Below are positions 10,270 to 21,106 of a stretch of DNA of 64,000 nt, piece after piece (position 1 is the stretch's first letter; the number at the start of each line of letters is the position of its first letter). The notes under the pieces are model-generated. The model was not told the origin of the DNA. It ran no database searches and saw nothing but the letters and a program-made list of their open reading frames with translations. Made by a program: the position numbers and the translations under genes. The stretch is taken from positions 335,653 through 399,652 of the forward strand of contig VFIW01000036.1 in assembly GCA_006386115.1 (NCBI GenBank), given 5' to 3'. Source of the stretch: Globisporangium splendens (lineage: Eukaryota > Oomycota > Peronosporomycetes > Pythiales > Pythiaceae).

Positions 10270-11799
10270 ATGAACATTTCGGTCGACGCCGACGTGGCGG
10301 CGCAGCAGGCGTCTCGCGGCGACAACGGCGGAAATGGCGACAGCGACGACACGGACGAGATCCTGAACGAGCTGCTGGCCATGATCTGGTCCGACGACGA
10401 CGCCGAGGAGCGACGCCACGGCAACCAACCCAGCAGCGCCAACTCGTCACCCGACGCCACGCCACGCCAGACAAGCGTCAACGGTTACGGCAACACCAGT
10501 AACCACAACCACACCACCACCAACGTCAACAGCAACCATAACCAGAGTAATGGCTGCCGCACGGCGGTCGCGAGTTCGAGCGACGAGCACAGCGATGCGA
10601 GCAACACGAGCTCCGTGCGAAGTCTGGACGCGCAGGCCAAGGAGCAGCGGCGCCTCGAGATGCGGCGCAAGCGCAACCGCGAGTCGATGGTTCGGCTGCG
10701 CGAGCGCAAGCGCATCGCCGACAAGAAGCTTGCGGCGTTGGCCCAGGGGCTCGAGATGCGTCTCCAGCAGCTGCGAGCTCGCCAAGCACAGCCGCTGCCA
10801 CTGGATCAGCTACAGATCTCAGGACCTCCTGGATGGGACTTCAGTGCTCAGGACCAAGCCGGGATGAATGGAGTCGAAGACGGCAATCAAAACTACCGAC
10901 AGATGATGGAGGAAATGCTCGTGGAGCTGCAGCAGATCGAGCAAAAGATGCGCAGCGAGAATGCGCATCTCGCCCAGGAGATCTACAAGCACGAGCAGGC
11001 GTTCTATGCACTGCGCGAGGTCATCGCTGAATTGCGCGAATCTGACCGCCTCATGCCCATGCTCCAGGAGTACGACCCCGTGGCTTGGGTCAAGGAGATC
11101 GTCCATCACTTCCCACATTTGTACTCGACGGACATTTTCCAGTTCATGCGGCGAAGTATCCAAGAAGTGCTGGGCACGTTGACCATGACCAACAAAATGA
11201 ACGAGAGCAGGTACGACATCTTCGGGTGGCGCATCAAGCGCGAGATCAACGACACGTGGATCGACTTCATGTTCAGCAAGGACTTTCCGCACGTCAACAT
11301 CGATGCCGTGGCCGGGAAAACGTGGGCTGTGCAAAGCCACAGTCACTCCGTGAACGAGACGATGCCACGCAACCACTTCATGAAGGTGTTGCGTATCGTG
11401 AACGAAAACACGTATCTGTGCGCGCGGAATCTGTTTTTCCCCGGAGATGAGACCAACTACATCATGATCTACGTGTTCATGCGTATCAAGACGTCGCAGG
11501 GATGGGTCATCGCGCAACGCTCGCTGCTGCCGGACGATAGCGCCGCAGTACAAGCGATTTTGGGTCCAAAGTTTTCGTTAGTGAATGCGTTCTATGGCAT
11601 GGTGCTGACGCAACTCGAGACGACGAACGCCGATGGCAGCAAGACCGTCTCGCCCATTGGCTGCAACGCCACCTATGGTGGCCGCATGGGCAACGGCACC
11701 GCCCACTACGCAAAGATCGTTGGTCCCGAGAACTTTTTCTCGATGTTGCGATGGGAAAATGTGTGCATCGGTCCGTTGTATCGGCTCATGCCCCAATAA
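10270..11799 (+). CDS. bZIP transcription factor with C-terminal START-like domain (copy 3, divergent)
   Basis: Predicted 509-residue protein starting at the ATG at 10270. After an acidic stretch and an Asn/Thr/His-rich low-complexity linker (about 75-95) comes the bZIP: Asn136-x7-Arg144 with leucines at 154, 161 and 168. It shares Met140 at the Ala position and has Leu143 instead of Ser/Cys. A long second coiled coil follows (about 205-255), then the START-like half with WIDFMFSKDF, TYLCARNLFFPG, IMIYVFMRIKT, TYGGRMGNGTA and LRWENVCIGPLYRL. It lacks the GGRTICPLP motif of the other two (QRSLLPDD instead), so it is an older branch. It stands on the opposite strand from copies 1 and 2. No intron. 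DNA binding is strongly supported by motif spacing; lipid binding is inferred from the fold. Confidence 0.85.
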   Translation: MNISVDADVAAQQASRGDNGGNGDSDDTDEILNELLAMIWSDDDAEERRHGNQPSSANSSPDATPRQTSVNGYGNTSNHNHTTTNVNSNHNQSNGCRTAVASSSDEHSDASNTSSVRSLDAQAKEQRRLEMRRKRNRESMVRLRERKRIADKKLAALAQGLEMRLQQLRARQAQPLPLDQLQISGPPGWDFSAQDQAGMNGVEDGNQNYRQMMEEMLVELQQIEQKMRSENAHLAQEIYKHEQAFYALREVIAELRESDRLMPMLQEYDPVAWVKEIVHHFPHLYSTDIFQFMRRSIQEVLGTLTMTNKMNESRYDIFGWRIKREINDTWIDFMFSKDFPHVNIDAVAGKTWAVQSHSHSVNETMPRNHFMKVLRIVNENTYLCARNLFFPGDETNYIMIYVFMRIKTSQGWVIAQRSLLPDDSAAVQAILGPKFSLVNAFYGMVLTQLETTNADGSKTVSPIGCNATYGGRMGNGTAHYAKIVGPENFFSMLRWENVCIGPLYRLMPQ

Positions 11800-12907
11800 G
11801 AAAAGTGGCGAAATGAGTATAATGCGTGCGCTCTTGCCAGCCAATGTTGAGCATGCCAAAAACTGTAGATGCGCTTTCACGAAAACATATGTGCTCAGGT
11901 TATGAAAAATTGCCATTTGCTGATACCGCAACCTTTTCATTGGCATGGTCACACTCGCTCTGTCAAACAGGTGTTGCACTTTCTCGTCGCAACTGCAGCA
12001 TAACCCCAAGTCACCAGTGCGAAAATGCAATGCGTTATTTCATGGCAAACGAAACGGTTGGGTCATTCTTCCTTCTCGTTTAACAAGCAAAGCGTGCTCT
12101 CAACAACACGGGATGAACGTTTAAACATTGGAAGACGGCAATAAAAGCAAGCAGCATCTCATGCAATAGCTACTTGCTGAGTGTACCCTGCAACCCATCG
12201 TGCCGTAGAGGCTAATTCCGCAGATTGACACGCAGCGGCAGCTGCTGTGGCTACACGAGCGTGATACTCCTGCTATTGCGTACTTCAACAACACCATTGC
12301 TAGAACCGCTCTGGCTGGCTTTTGCTGATCACAGATACTCAAATCGTATATTATCAGATTTTGTGTGATACCCCTACCCACAGCAACACGAGAGACCATT
12401 TCGGCAGGCGTCACGATCGAATTGGTGCAACCGAGTGGTGCTGATTTCACCAGCTCGCCTCAACAATTCATCCTATGGTAGTGTTAACACTCCTGCATCG
12501 ATCTCTTGTTTTGTCTAAGGTCGCGTTGAGCATCCAGCAAGCTACAACTATTGACGCTTGTTGTTGATTTCGAGGCAGCAGAGTTCAAAGTCTCGACATC
12601 CTCTTTGACGGAATTGGCCACCCGCGGCCGGAGGGCCACTTCACAGACAAGCAATGGGACAATGTTACGTAGCTGAGCGCGATCGAGGCTAGCGACCGAA
12701 TCCCGCTGATCAAGGCTATGGACCTGATCAAGGAGCTCGCGGCCGATGAAGAGCACAACGCGGCACTTTGAGGGTGCCTCGACTGCACTTGCATCGAGTG
12801 CCAGCGGCCGTGCCAAAAAGTCATGCATACACCTTCGTCGATGGCCGTTCCTGGAGAGAACAAGATGGGTTTTTTTTAAACGCTCGGAACAACAGATGCT
12901 GATAGCT

Positions 12908-13255
12908 CTTGAGGCGAGTAATAGCACGTATGAGGTCAATTTATGGTCGTGGTGCCTAAGTTTTGCATGTGGAGACCACTATCCCAGTCGATGCTGCTTC
13001 CGGAATGATAAAATTGAGCCTCCCTAAATCTACTCGAGTTACGCCGATAAATACTGCAAACTGGCTGTGGTTCTTCGCCATAGCTCTGATCGTATCCGAG
13101 CATTTAAACTCAGTCGCCAACTGGTCCTTGAGGCGAGTTATATGCACATCAATAAGAGAACACGCACGAGACCACCATGTTGGTCCACTTACCGTGCTGT
13201 TTCCGGAATGATATCTTGGGTTTCACGTGAAACACTCGAGTCGAGTATCTCACAC
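12908..13255. repeat. degenerate tandem duplication, about 219-bp period
   Basis: CTTGAGGCGAGT occurs at 12908 and again at 13127, and each is followed at similar spacing by GAGACCAC, then TGCT.TTTCCGGAATGATA or close, then an ACTCGAGT box. Similarity is patchy, so this is an old duplication. Confidence 0.4.
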
Positions 13256-13481
13256 AGTGAACCGCGTCGTTGTTGCTGCACTGATCGCATCAGCGCAAGC
13301 TAACAACATAGTTTCCTCATGCCATATTGAAACAAAAGTTTAACGATAAACCGGATACAAGTTGTTTGCGACATACACATGGACGTTTGCAATCAACTCT
13401 CCATCCATTTTATAAAAAGTAATCGTCAAGGTGGAGATTCTACTGATGAACACTTGGATTTGAGGCAAGACGAAGCTCGAC

Positions 13482-13543
13482 CTGGCAACAGTTTAAGAAC
13501 GAACCAGGTACTGCCACCTGGTTCGTTCTTTAACTGTTGCCAG
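13482..13543. repeat. 28-bp inverted repeat with 6-nt loop
   Basis: The arm 13482-13509 and the arm 13516-13543 are reverse complements over 28 bases with one mismatch, separated by ACTGCC. It could be a fold-back MITE tip pair, a cruciform or an RNA hairpin. It is not at a gene end that would make it an obvious terminator; the nearest gene end is 13771 on the minus strand. Confidence 0.75.
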
Positions 13544-13770
13544 ATGCGGAGAACGCAAAAGTCCGCAATGAAGAATGGCGAGTGTGCACGCGTGGAATGC
13601 CACACGCCGATGCATTCTGTTGCCGCAGGTGATCTGTCGAATGCTCGCAAACCCTCGTGTGCTTGCATGTCCGATACTGATGGTAGCCACTTTGGCGCTC
13701 ACAGATATCTTTCCGCTCTCGACCCATCTTCTAAAGATGATCCCGCTTGAAAGAAACACGAAAGGCGCTA

Positions 13771-15732
13771 TCAGCTTGTGTGCACAAACGCACTATCCAA
13801 TGCACCTGGTGGTTGTTTCTTCTGCTGTTGTCGGTTCCACATCCAAGTGGCGATGCTGTACAGGATCCCAACCAGGAGGATCCCTACGAGCACGACAGTG
13901 CACGATGGATCGACAAGGCGAGAGATAATGTGGTAGCACAGCATGGCTGCTGGAAGGGTCAGCAACGCGACCATCCCTGCAAGTCCGCCAGGAACTACAA
14001 AATACAATCATATAGATATCACAACATTAATGAATGCCAAAGTGTTCGAACGAGCATCTACACAATAAAAGAACTTACCTTTGACCGAGCGATGCACGAA
14101 TGGCTGGGTGTGGCGCAGCCAGAGGGCGGCAATTATAATAAATAGTTCAATGAGTCCAGAAAGCGCATTCCGTACTTCGTAGCAGTCGTAGACTTCGTCG
14201 ACGATGAAGAGACCGAGCAGCACGACGCACGTGGTAAAGTAGATCGACTTTCTCGGCGTGCCAAACGTTCGATCGCGTCTACAAATCAAACGAGTGAGAG
14301 ACAAATAACAAGTGAGACCAAGCAGGTATGTCTGCAACCAAGGTAACAGGTACGCACTCCATAAATAATGACGGCAGAAGTCCATTTTCCGCCATGCCGC
14401 GCATCTGGTAAGCCTGACAGAAGAGCTCGGCCATGTACATGCCGACAGCACCCGCGACGAGACCAATCATTACGATCGCGTACAGCGTGGTGCCTCCGAA
14501 CGCTTTGGCGATGTCTGGGTACGAGTCTTCCTCGAATTGGCTCCAGTGTAACGTCGAGACAGCGCCAACGGCCGCGATCATGGGCAGGAAGTACGAGAAC
14601 CATGCGAGCAGGAAGCCGAACTTGATGCCTTGCGGGTACGTTTTCGCCGGTCGCGCAACTTCGCCACCGAACACGGCAGCGAGGTAAAAACCATCGTAGT
14701 ACCAGAAGAGGTTGATGTACTCACTCCAATCGAACGACCAGTCGCCATCGACATCGTTATCGGGACGAACTTCTCCAAATGCTGCAGCAGACTCGGTCTT
14801 CGTGAATCCCCAGATCGACATGATCAAAAATGGCACAAGCACTAGCACGAGGAGTCCACTGAGCACGCGCACGAGGTTCTGGGTCCCAAACAGCGCAGGG
14901 ATGCTGAGCAGCACTGCCACTGACGCTTTGATCACATACGCGACGCCACAGGAAAATAAAGTCTCTGGATCGTACCCCAACGCGGTAAGAATTTTCTCGT
15001 ACATGAACTGGACGTACACGATGCGATCCATGATGCTCGCGGTCCAGGACCAGAAGCCGACTTGAAAGCCCCAGAAGGGACCGAACGCGTTCAGCACCCA
15101 GACCGAGTACCCTCCGTCATTCGGGTACGCTGTCGCGAGCTCCGTGATCGCCCATAGCATCGGGAAATTGAAAAACACTGGGTAGATGATCTGCGCAATG
15201 ATACCCCGCAACGGACCACCACTCGAGATGAACGGTTCGGTTCCCACGGGGCCACCACACGTAGTGAAGTAGCACATGACCATGAGCCCGAACGCCGTGA
15301 GCACGCGATGCGTGGGGATCTGCAACGCATTATGCCGACTCTCGCGAAGCCGCGCGCGGTGCTGGGTCCACTGCTGCGGCGCGAGCACGGGCTCGTATGC
15401 TGTCATGCGCATCAAATCGGAAGACGTGGGCGATGACAGCGACGACAGCGACGACAATGGCCAAATGCCAGCAGAGCGATCGCTCTCAGGTCTACACAAG
15501 CAAGGAATGGAGGAGACGAGGCGTATGCACATGCATGATTAATACCTTGAAGCCACGAACAGTGTGTTAACTGGGAAATAACGGACGGGCAGGAAACGTA
15601 CCCGGCGACATCTTGGTGGAAGCGAAATTGCTTGACGTCGGCAGCAATGAGGTCGTGATACGGCGCCAGCGAGGCGTCCACGCGGTACAGCGCGGCGCCC
15701 GATGCGCCATCTTCGTCCTCACCACTCCGCAT
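13771..15732 (-). CDS. APC-superfamily amino acid/polyamine transporter, four exons
   Basis: Multi-pass membrane transporter of the amino acid-polyamine-organocation superfamily, closest in appearance to the plant and protist LAT/PUT group. Exons, minus strand: 15732-15602, 15491-14358, 14278-14079, 13994-13771. They total 1689 nt (562 residues) with all phases consistent. Introns are 110, 79 and 84 nt with donors GTACGT, GTGCGT and GTAAGT and AG acceptors. Diagnostic segments are the TM1 motif TCGGPVGTEPFISSGGP, then PNDGGYSVWVLNAFGPFWGFQVG, AAVFGGEVARPAKTYP, and the late FGTP and KVPGG signatures seen in this superfamily. It probably sits in the plasma membrane or an endomembrane and imports amino acids or polyamines with protons; substrate cannot be read from sequence. 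The N-terminal exon is the least certain, since translation could also start at 15412 or 15406. A paralogue lies at 33462-35032. Confidence 0.87.
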
Positions 15733-17403
15733 CTCAGAAAGAAAAGGAGAGCGATGTCACGCCCCCTGTGCTATCGAAAGTCACACGTGGTGTCACGCTG
15801 GGCGAAATGCTGCGGAAAGAGACTTTCCTTCTGACGAAATCGGAGACTGGGCAGGCAGGTGGTCCGCTCCACGGTACTCGAGCAAATGCGTGAAGCTCGT
15901 GGGACTGCAGCGGCTGTGGGTGTCTTCTCTAAAAGAACGACGCCGCAGTGGCGACATCAACAGGTTCGTGTGCGCAGATGAATGCTCGCAGGATTGTGGT
16001 GCACAAGGTCCATAGATTTACGAATCCCAGTCGATTGGCCGACTTGCTGAACCCCATGACTTTTCTTCGGAGCTTGTCGCTGAAAAAGATCTTTCTTTGC
16101 ACAGAGACAGCCTTTTTATGGACGGTGATGTGGGTGGAGACCCTTTTTTTCTGTTGACGTATCTTATCGAAATACACAGTATCGAATTAACGGGTCAAAG
16201 TGACAGGGACTAACATCAAAGAAAGGATGCGCACTGACAATGCGCCGGGTTAAACAGATATCGGGTTTTGTGAGCTGTGTGGGATGGATGGTGATGTAGG
16301 TTCGACGGCCATGACGAGTCCAAGGATACTGGCATCTTCCACGATAATATAGAAATATACGGTAGACGGATGAAAAGGAACTCGGTGTGGGTGTAGGCTA
16401 CACATGTGTATCCTATTTTCAAGTCCACAGTGCATAGTGTTCTGTGCCGATAGCATTCACACGTTCTACATTTTCCTCCCTCCCACTTCGTTTCGACATT
16501 TTGATCTTTCTCTTTTCTGGTGCTGGTTTTCGACACTGTGTATCAATGTTTGAAAGGTCAAAGCACTATCAGAGGGCGACATACACAGAACATGAAGGTT
16601 CTCTATGCCAGAAAGAATTTAAACGATTTGCACCCCTTCTGATACGACCGAATCGGTAGTATCATTTTGGAAAGGGAATTATTTGATGTATGCTTTCTAG
16701 TGAAAGGGAAAACCGCCATGTTGATTTGTAACATTGCCGTACGAGTAATGCACTTTGTTCATCGAGTGAACCCAGATACAATGTCTTGTATCCCAAGTCG
16801 CAGCTCTGCTCGACAATGGTGTCGGTGCCACGCCGTCAAAACTTTGAAACACCTCACTCTCAGCAGTGTCAATGAGGCTCAGGAACTCTTAAACTGTGTG
16901 TAGATCACACGTTAAATAGAATCACCTTCTCTCTCTCTCTCTGAACCCAGACACAACAGTAACAGCGGTCCTCAAGATTGGCAACGAGAGTGTCGGCAGC
17001 CAAAAGTGGGGTCTGATTTACACCCAATCGTTGACAACCACACTTGAGAACTCCATTTGCAGAAATGTTGTACTTGGTTGTCGACCCAGAGCTTCGGAGC
17101 GACGTGCCATAACGTCAAGAGCTTTCGACGCGATCGTCTTCCACAGCAGAACGTTCGTTTCATGCATGATGGGCATGATGACAATGGTGATTCTGTTGTT
17201 GAGAACTCAGCAGTAGTGCAGCAGCATTGTTAGAGGTAGCATTCCAAGTTTTCTTTTCAAGTTGGCGTTCGAAGCCAAACGCATGTCCGCAATCTCACTC
17301 CTGCAGCACAGCGTTAACCTTCGCTTGGTGGTGGCCAGTACCATAGTGCGTGCTCCATATCAATCGCCATGCGAGTCGGCATCAATTTTCGGATGAACCT
17401 CAA
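15733..17403. other. intergenic, nothing recognised
   Basis: This stretch lies upstream of the minus-strand transporter and downstream of the LRR pseudogene. It has a short CT run near 16930 and only short, motif-free frames. Confidence 0.5.
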
Positions 17404-18863
17404 GCTGCTTGTTTCTCCGCCAGTTTGGCTTCAAGCGGGTAGTACGAGTAGGTTTTCATGCCGTGGTACATCGCAAAATGCTCGGTGCAATGCAGCCACG
17501 CTGTTTGTTTTGAAGTCGTGGCATCGTCGCAAAATGGACTTTCAAAGCCGAAAAACGCGAGACGAGAGAGCATCGTTGAGCTTGCATTTACCAAGGGAGA
17601 CGCTGTGTCCACGATGTTTGTCCACATGGCTTGGACATTAACAAGAGACTCGAGCTTTGCCAGTGACTTTGGTAGCGAGGTCATCGGATTCGCGGCGATA
17701 CTTTAAAACTGGAGGCTGGGGTTGCCTGTGAATGCATCGTCTGGGATATGACGAATCTGATTGCCAAAGAGCGAAATCGTTTGCAGTGTGGGCATTTGAC
17801 TCAGCACCATGGGATATTCGTCGAAATGGCCACGGTCCAGGACAACGTCGTCACGTGCGGCCATTGCTCGTCCAGGTTCTCTGGCAATCGCGATAAATTC
17901 GAGACGACAATGTCGATCTCACTCAAGGAGCGCGGCAAGTTTGAGTGCGCCAGAGCGAGCGGAATCTCGGAGATGAACGTGTGCACCAAGATGAAGTACC
18001 CCAGATGAGGGGAAAATCTGCCTGTGATCGCGCCGAATCGTCCCATAGTGCAATCGAGCAGTTGAAAAGCGTGAAACCAAATAAATCCGAGAACCTATGG
18101 ATCTCTTGAGGCATTTCCAGTGCCGGACAGCGCGTAAAGATTAAGCCGAGGAGTCCTCTCGCGTTGGTCGCGTGTAGGATCATTCGGATCTGGTTCTCTG
18201 CACCTGAGATGCACAAAGCAAAGCAGTTGATCTCGAGCTGACGCGGTGCAGGATCGGCGATGAGAAGCAGTTGGCGACAACGAGCCCTGCAAACGTTGCG
18301 TTGATCCAAAACTTGGACGTTTGCATGCGCTGCCAGAAGGCACGATCAAGGAAGAGAGATCGAGGGTGCTTCTTCTTCGCCGAGTTAGTTGAGGGTGGAG
18401 CTGGTTTTGTTTCCGAAGCTGCTGGAGTGGAGAACGGCACCGATGTTGAAGGAAAGACGAGTCGACGATGGCGCAACGAGTGGCTGACAAGTTGGCACTC
18501 ACGCACAGCGTACAGGGTGCTCACAGCACCGTACGCTATGATGGCGACGGGGAATCCATCGAGTGGGAGAAGCTGGAACGTCTCGATATAGTAAGAAATC
18601 GATGGCAATTGCATCAAGAACACGTGGACAGCGACCGTCGCGAGCAGGTAGCTCCCAATGAAAGCGCACAAGACAAGCAGGGCGATCCAGACGAGCCGAC
18701 ACGAGCATATCGAGACTTCGCAGAAGACTTCGTCACACTGGTGCCGAGTGCCCACTCCGCTTTTCGAAAATGTGGCTGCGTCGGTGTGCGCGACTCGATT
18801 GCTCATGTGACTTTCGTGTGTTAAACTCGCTGGAGCGTCCAGCAGCTTGACCTTGCATTGCAA
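17404..18863 (-). pseudogene. broken LRR transmembrane protein of the oomycete family
   Basis: Reading down the minus strand, an N-terminal frame (18863 to about 18180) has a membrane span (VWIALLVLCAFIGSYLL) and a second hydrophobic segment. Then, in a different frame, comes sequence like the juxtamembrane part of oomycete LRR proteins (FNCSIALWDDSA). In a third frame follow LRR-like repeats (SEIDIVVSNLSRLPENLD), and in a fourth LFGNQIRHIPDDAF interrupted by a TAA, then a cysteine-containing C-terminus ending near 17404. At least three frame changes and one stop make it non-functional. Large families of LRR membrane proteins with this order are known in Phytophthora. No single frame covers more than about half. 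Confidence 0.7.
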
Positions 18864-19921
18864 TGCGAAAGGCTGGAGGAAAATGGCGCGAAGATACGAG
18901 AACAGAGCAGACCGAAACAGCTAGAAACAGCGTCAATGGGGCTGGCGCTGAACCGTTTTCGACTGAGCGCTGGGTACGCAGTTCGCGTTCCGCTGGATAT
19001 ATCTCCGTTGATGTGCAGAGGGAGTTAACCGAGCGACGTGTGAGAACGAGAGGCTTGAGCGTAATCGCTTTTCATCAGATTCACACCGAACAAGTGCCTG
19101 ATTTGTCATCTGGGAGCGACTTTCTGTTCTGGCTCTGATACAAACCGTGCTGTTGAACGTGCTCAAGACCACATCCAAATGTGTCAGAACCAGATGCAAA
19201 TGCGTCGCTCTCTGCGCACAATCACTGTGACCAGAATCGAGCGAATGAATGGAACGGGACAGTCTCGTACTATGCCAACTGATGGCTAGGTAGTTCATGA
19301 GCGGTCATGTAGTTCTGTGGTTTCTTGGTACCTCGATCAGCTTTTTCATTGCGGCGGGACCGTCCCATGCGCTCGGTGTGAGTTGGCTCCATCCATCCAT
19401 TTCCGGTCGCCGTGTCCTCTGGTCGAGTCAAACATGGCATTTGTGTTCAAAAACGTTATGTGAGCCCACGCAACGACAGACAAGTGAGACCTTGGAACAC
19501 ACCTACCTACTCACTGGCTCTCTGGTGTCGGATGTGAAGGGATACATATCAGGAAAGGCAACGGTCGACGTCACCACCCCAGGAGGCCAGAGAGGTGGCC
19601 TTTCCACAAGAGACCCCACGTTCGGCGCATTTCCTGCGGCGAGGGCGGGAATGACATACGATAACGAGATGGGAAACGACGCACAGTAGCATCCGAGTTG
19701 TCCCTCCTCTGTCCATTTGGCCGCCAGAAACAGCACACCATCCTGCTGATTCGGTCACGTGCTTTGTCGGAAAAAGGAGGGGGGAGAGGAGCCAAAGAAC
19801 ACAAAACCTGCCAATCGGACACTCAGACAGGCAGCGCGCGCTGCCTCCCGCGTTCCATTTGCCAACGTTCCCAGTAGCGTAGAGTGGGTAGTGCCGCTAT
19901 CAAGCTGCACTGAAGGCGACG
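18864..19921. other. intergenic upstream of the first START/FYVE-like gene
   Basis: It holds the 5' flank of the plus-strand gene at 19922, with a possible initiator at 19853. A 130-codon plus frame at 19297 begins with a hydrophobic stretch but has no RXLR, LFLAK or other effector motif, and I do not call it. Confidence 0.45.
19853..19861 (+). promoter_or_regulatory. possible initiator-like element
   Basis: TTCCATTTG resembles the pyrimidine plus CAWTTT part of the oomycete initiator/flanking promoter region and lies 61 bases before the ATG at 19922. The match is partial: the upstream CATT half is absent. Confidence 0.3.
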
Positions 19922-21106
19922 ATGCCGGCGGCCCACCGCAAGAGGGAGGCGCACGCGCCGATCACGTTCCCGTTGCCCGAGGACCAGATCCCGTTCGTGA
20001 CGCTCAGCGAGGCGGACGTCAACGCGTACCGGAAGCTTGCCAAGGGCGTGATCGCGAGTACGCTCGAGCAAGAGATCAAGTATCGGTACCGCGACCAACT
20101 GCTGCTGGATCCAAAGGAATGGAAGTTCGTGAAGAGCAAGGAGCGCATGCGCGTGTACAAGCGCATCGCCACGAGCGACAACATGGTGCCCATGGTGCTC
20201 GGCGTCGGGTTCATCGAGGGCACGCTCGAGGACGCGCTCTACGGCCTGCACCACAAGACGACGGACGAGATGCGCACGACGAGTCAGTACATCAACAAAC
20301 ACATTCTCGACACCGCCGTGCTGCAGAACTTTGAGCTCGGCACGGACGAGGACCCGTTCCGGTACCTGGGCTTGAAGTGGCGCGTTGCCGAGACGCCTGG
20401 CGGCCACCTGATCAAGAACCGCGACGTGTGCAACCTCGAGCGCATGGGCATCGGCACGGATTCGCAGGGCATCAAGTACGGCTTCCAGCTGCTGAAATCG
20501 GTCGAGGCTCCTGGCTTTGAGCCGTTCCCAGAGAGCATCATGGTGCGCGCGCAGATGATGCTGTGCTGCATCTTCCGTCAGGTCACGCCCAACGTCGTCG
20601 CGTTCTACAGCAAGGGCGTGTTCAATCTGTGCGGTAACTTGGCCGAGTTCATGGCGTTCAACACGTGCGCCGACATGGTGCTGAGCATCTCGAAATCCGT
20701 GGATTGCGCCGCGGCCAAGCGCCTCACGACCATGGTGATGAACCAGCAGCACAACAAAAGCCAAACACCACACAAAGGGCAACCGCAGCACAGTCGAAGC
20801 GTAAGAGCGCTGGGCAGCGCTGAGAAAGACATGTTCAAATCCACGCGGTGCGCGCTGTGCACACGGAAGCCGTCGATCGTGAGCTCGCCGTGTCGCCCGT
20901 GCAAGATCTGCACGACGCCAGTATGCAACAAATGCTACGTCAAGACGTACGTGCTCGCCAAGCCACAGAAGCTGCGCATCGTGTGCTGCAAGAACTGCAT
21001 CATGAAGTCGAGAGAGTTCCCTGTGGACCCGCGCGACCCGTACCCGCTCATCCACGTCGATGACGAGGACCGGACGGAAGTGAGCGCGAGCAATTATGAT
21101 TTATAA
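19922..21106 (+). CDS. START domain protein with FYVE-like finger (short form)
   Basis: Predicted 394-residue soluble lipid-binding protein. The ATG at 19922 places the family's FPLP signature at residues 16-19. The START domain (about 60-270) shows GFIEGTLEDALYGLHH, DPFRYLGLKW, a KNRDVCNLE motif at the usual PRDF position, and GFQLLKSVE. The finger (310-359) has CALC, CRPCKIC, CNKC and CCKNC, eight or more potential zinc ligands in FYVE spacing, but no R(R/K)HHCR. It ends in FPVDPRDPYP and a short tail without the C-terminal motifs of the long paralogues. Best sisters are 22764-24008 (same strand) and 39056-40324. Known: START domains bind sterols, phospholipids or ceramides. Inferred: the finger is a structural zinc module or binds something other than PI3P. 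Intronless. Confidence 0.88.
   Translation: MPAAHRKREAHAPITFPLPEDQIPFVTLSEADVNAYRKLAKGVIASTLEQEIKYRYRDQLLLDPKEWKFVKSKERMRVYKRIATSDNMVPMVLGVGFIEGTLEDALYGLHHKTTDEMRTTSQYINKHILDTAVLQNFELGTDEDPFRYLGLKWRVAETPGGHLIKNRDVCNLERMGIGTDSQGIKYGFQLLKSVEAPGFEPFPESIMVRAQMMLCCIFRQVTPNVVAFYSKGVFNLCGNLAEFMAFNTCADMVLSISKSVDCAAAKRLTTMVMNQQHNKSQTPHKGQPQHSRSVRALGSAEKDMFKSTRCALCTRKPSIVSSPCRPCKICTTPVCNKCYVKTYVLAKPQKLRIVCCKNCIMKSREFPVDPRDPYPLIHVDDEDRTEVSASNYDL

Larger units (their letters stand above)
11800..13770. other. intergenic repeat zone
   Basis: This 2-kb stretch has lower GC than the genes. It contains a degenerate tandem duplication (about 12908-13255) and a near-perfect hairpin (13482-13543), both listed separately. 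No convincing coding frame was found. Confidence 0.5.

Noticed and set aside
19297..19689. possible secreted effector (hydrophobic N-terminus)
   Set aside because: No RXLR-EER, LFLAK or other effector motif, and the first residues read poorly as a signal peptide. It lies in the flank of a START gene.
19823..21055. 410-codon minus-strand frame opposite the START gene at 19922
   Set aside because: Antisense shadow; His/Arg/Val-rich composition and no domain.
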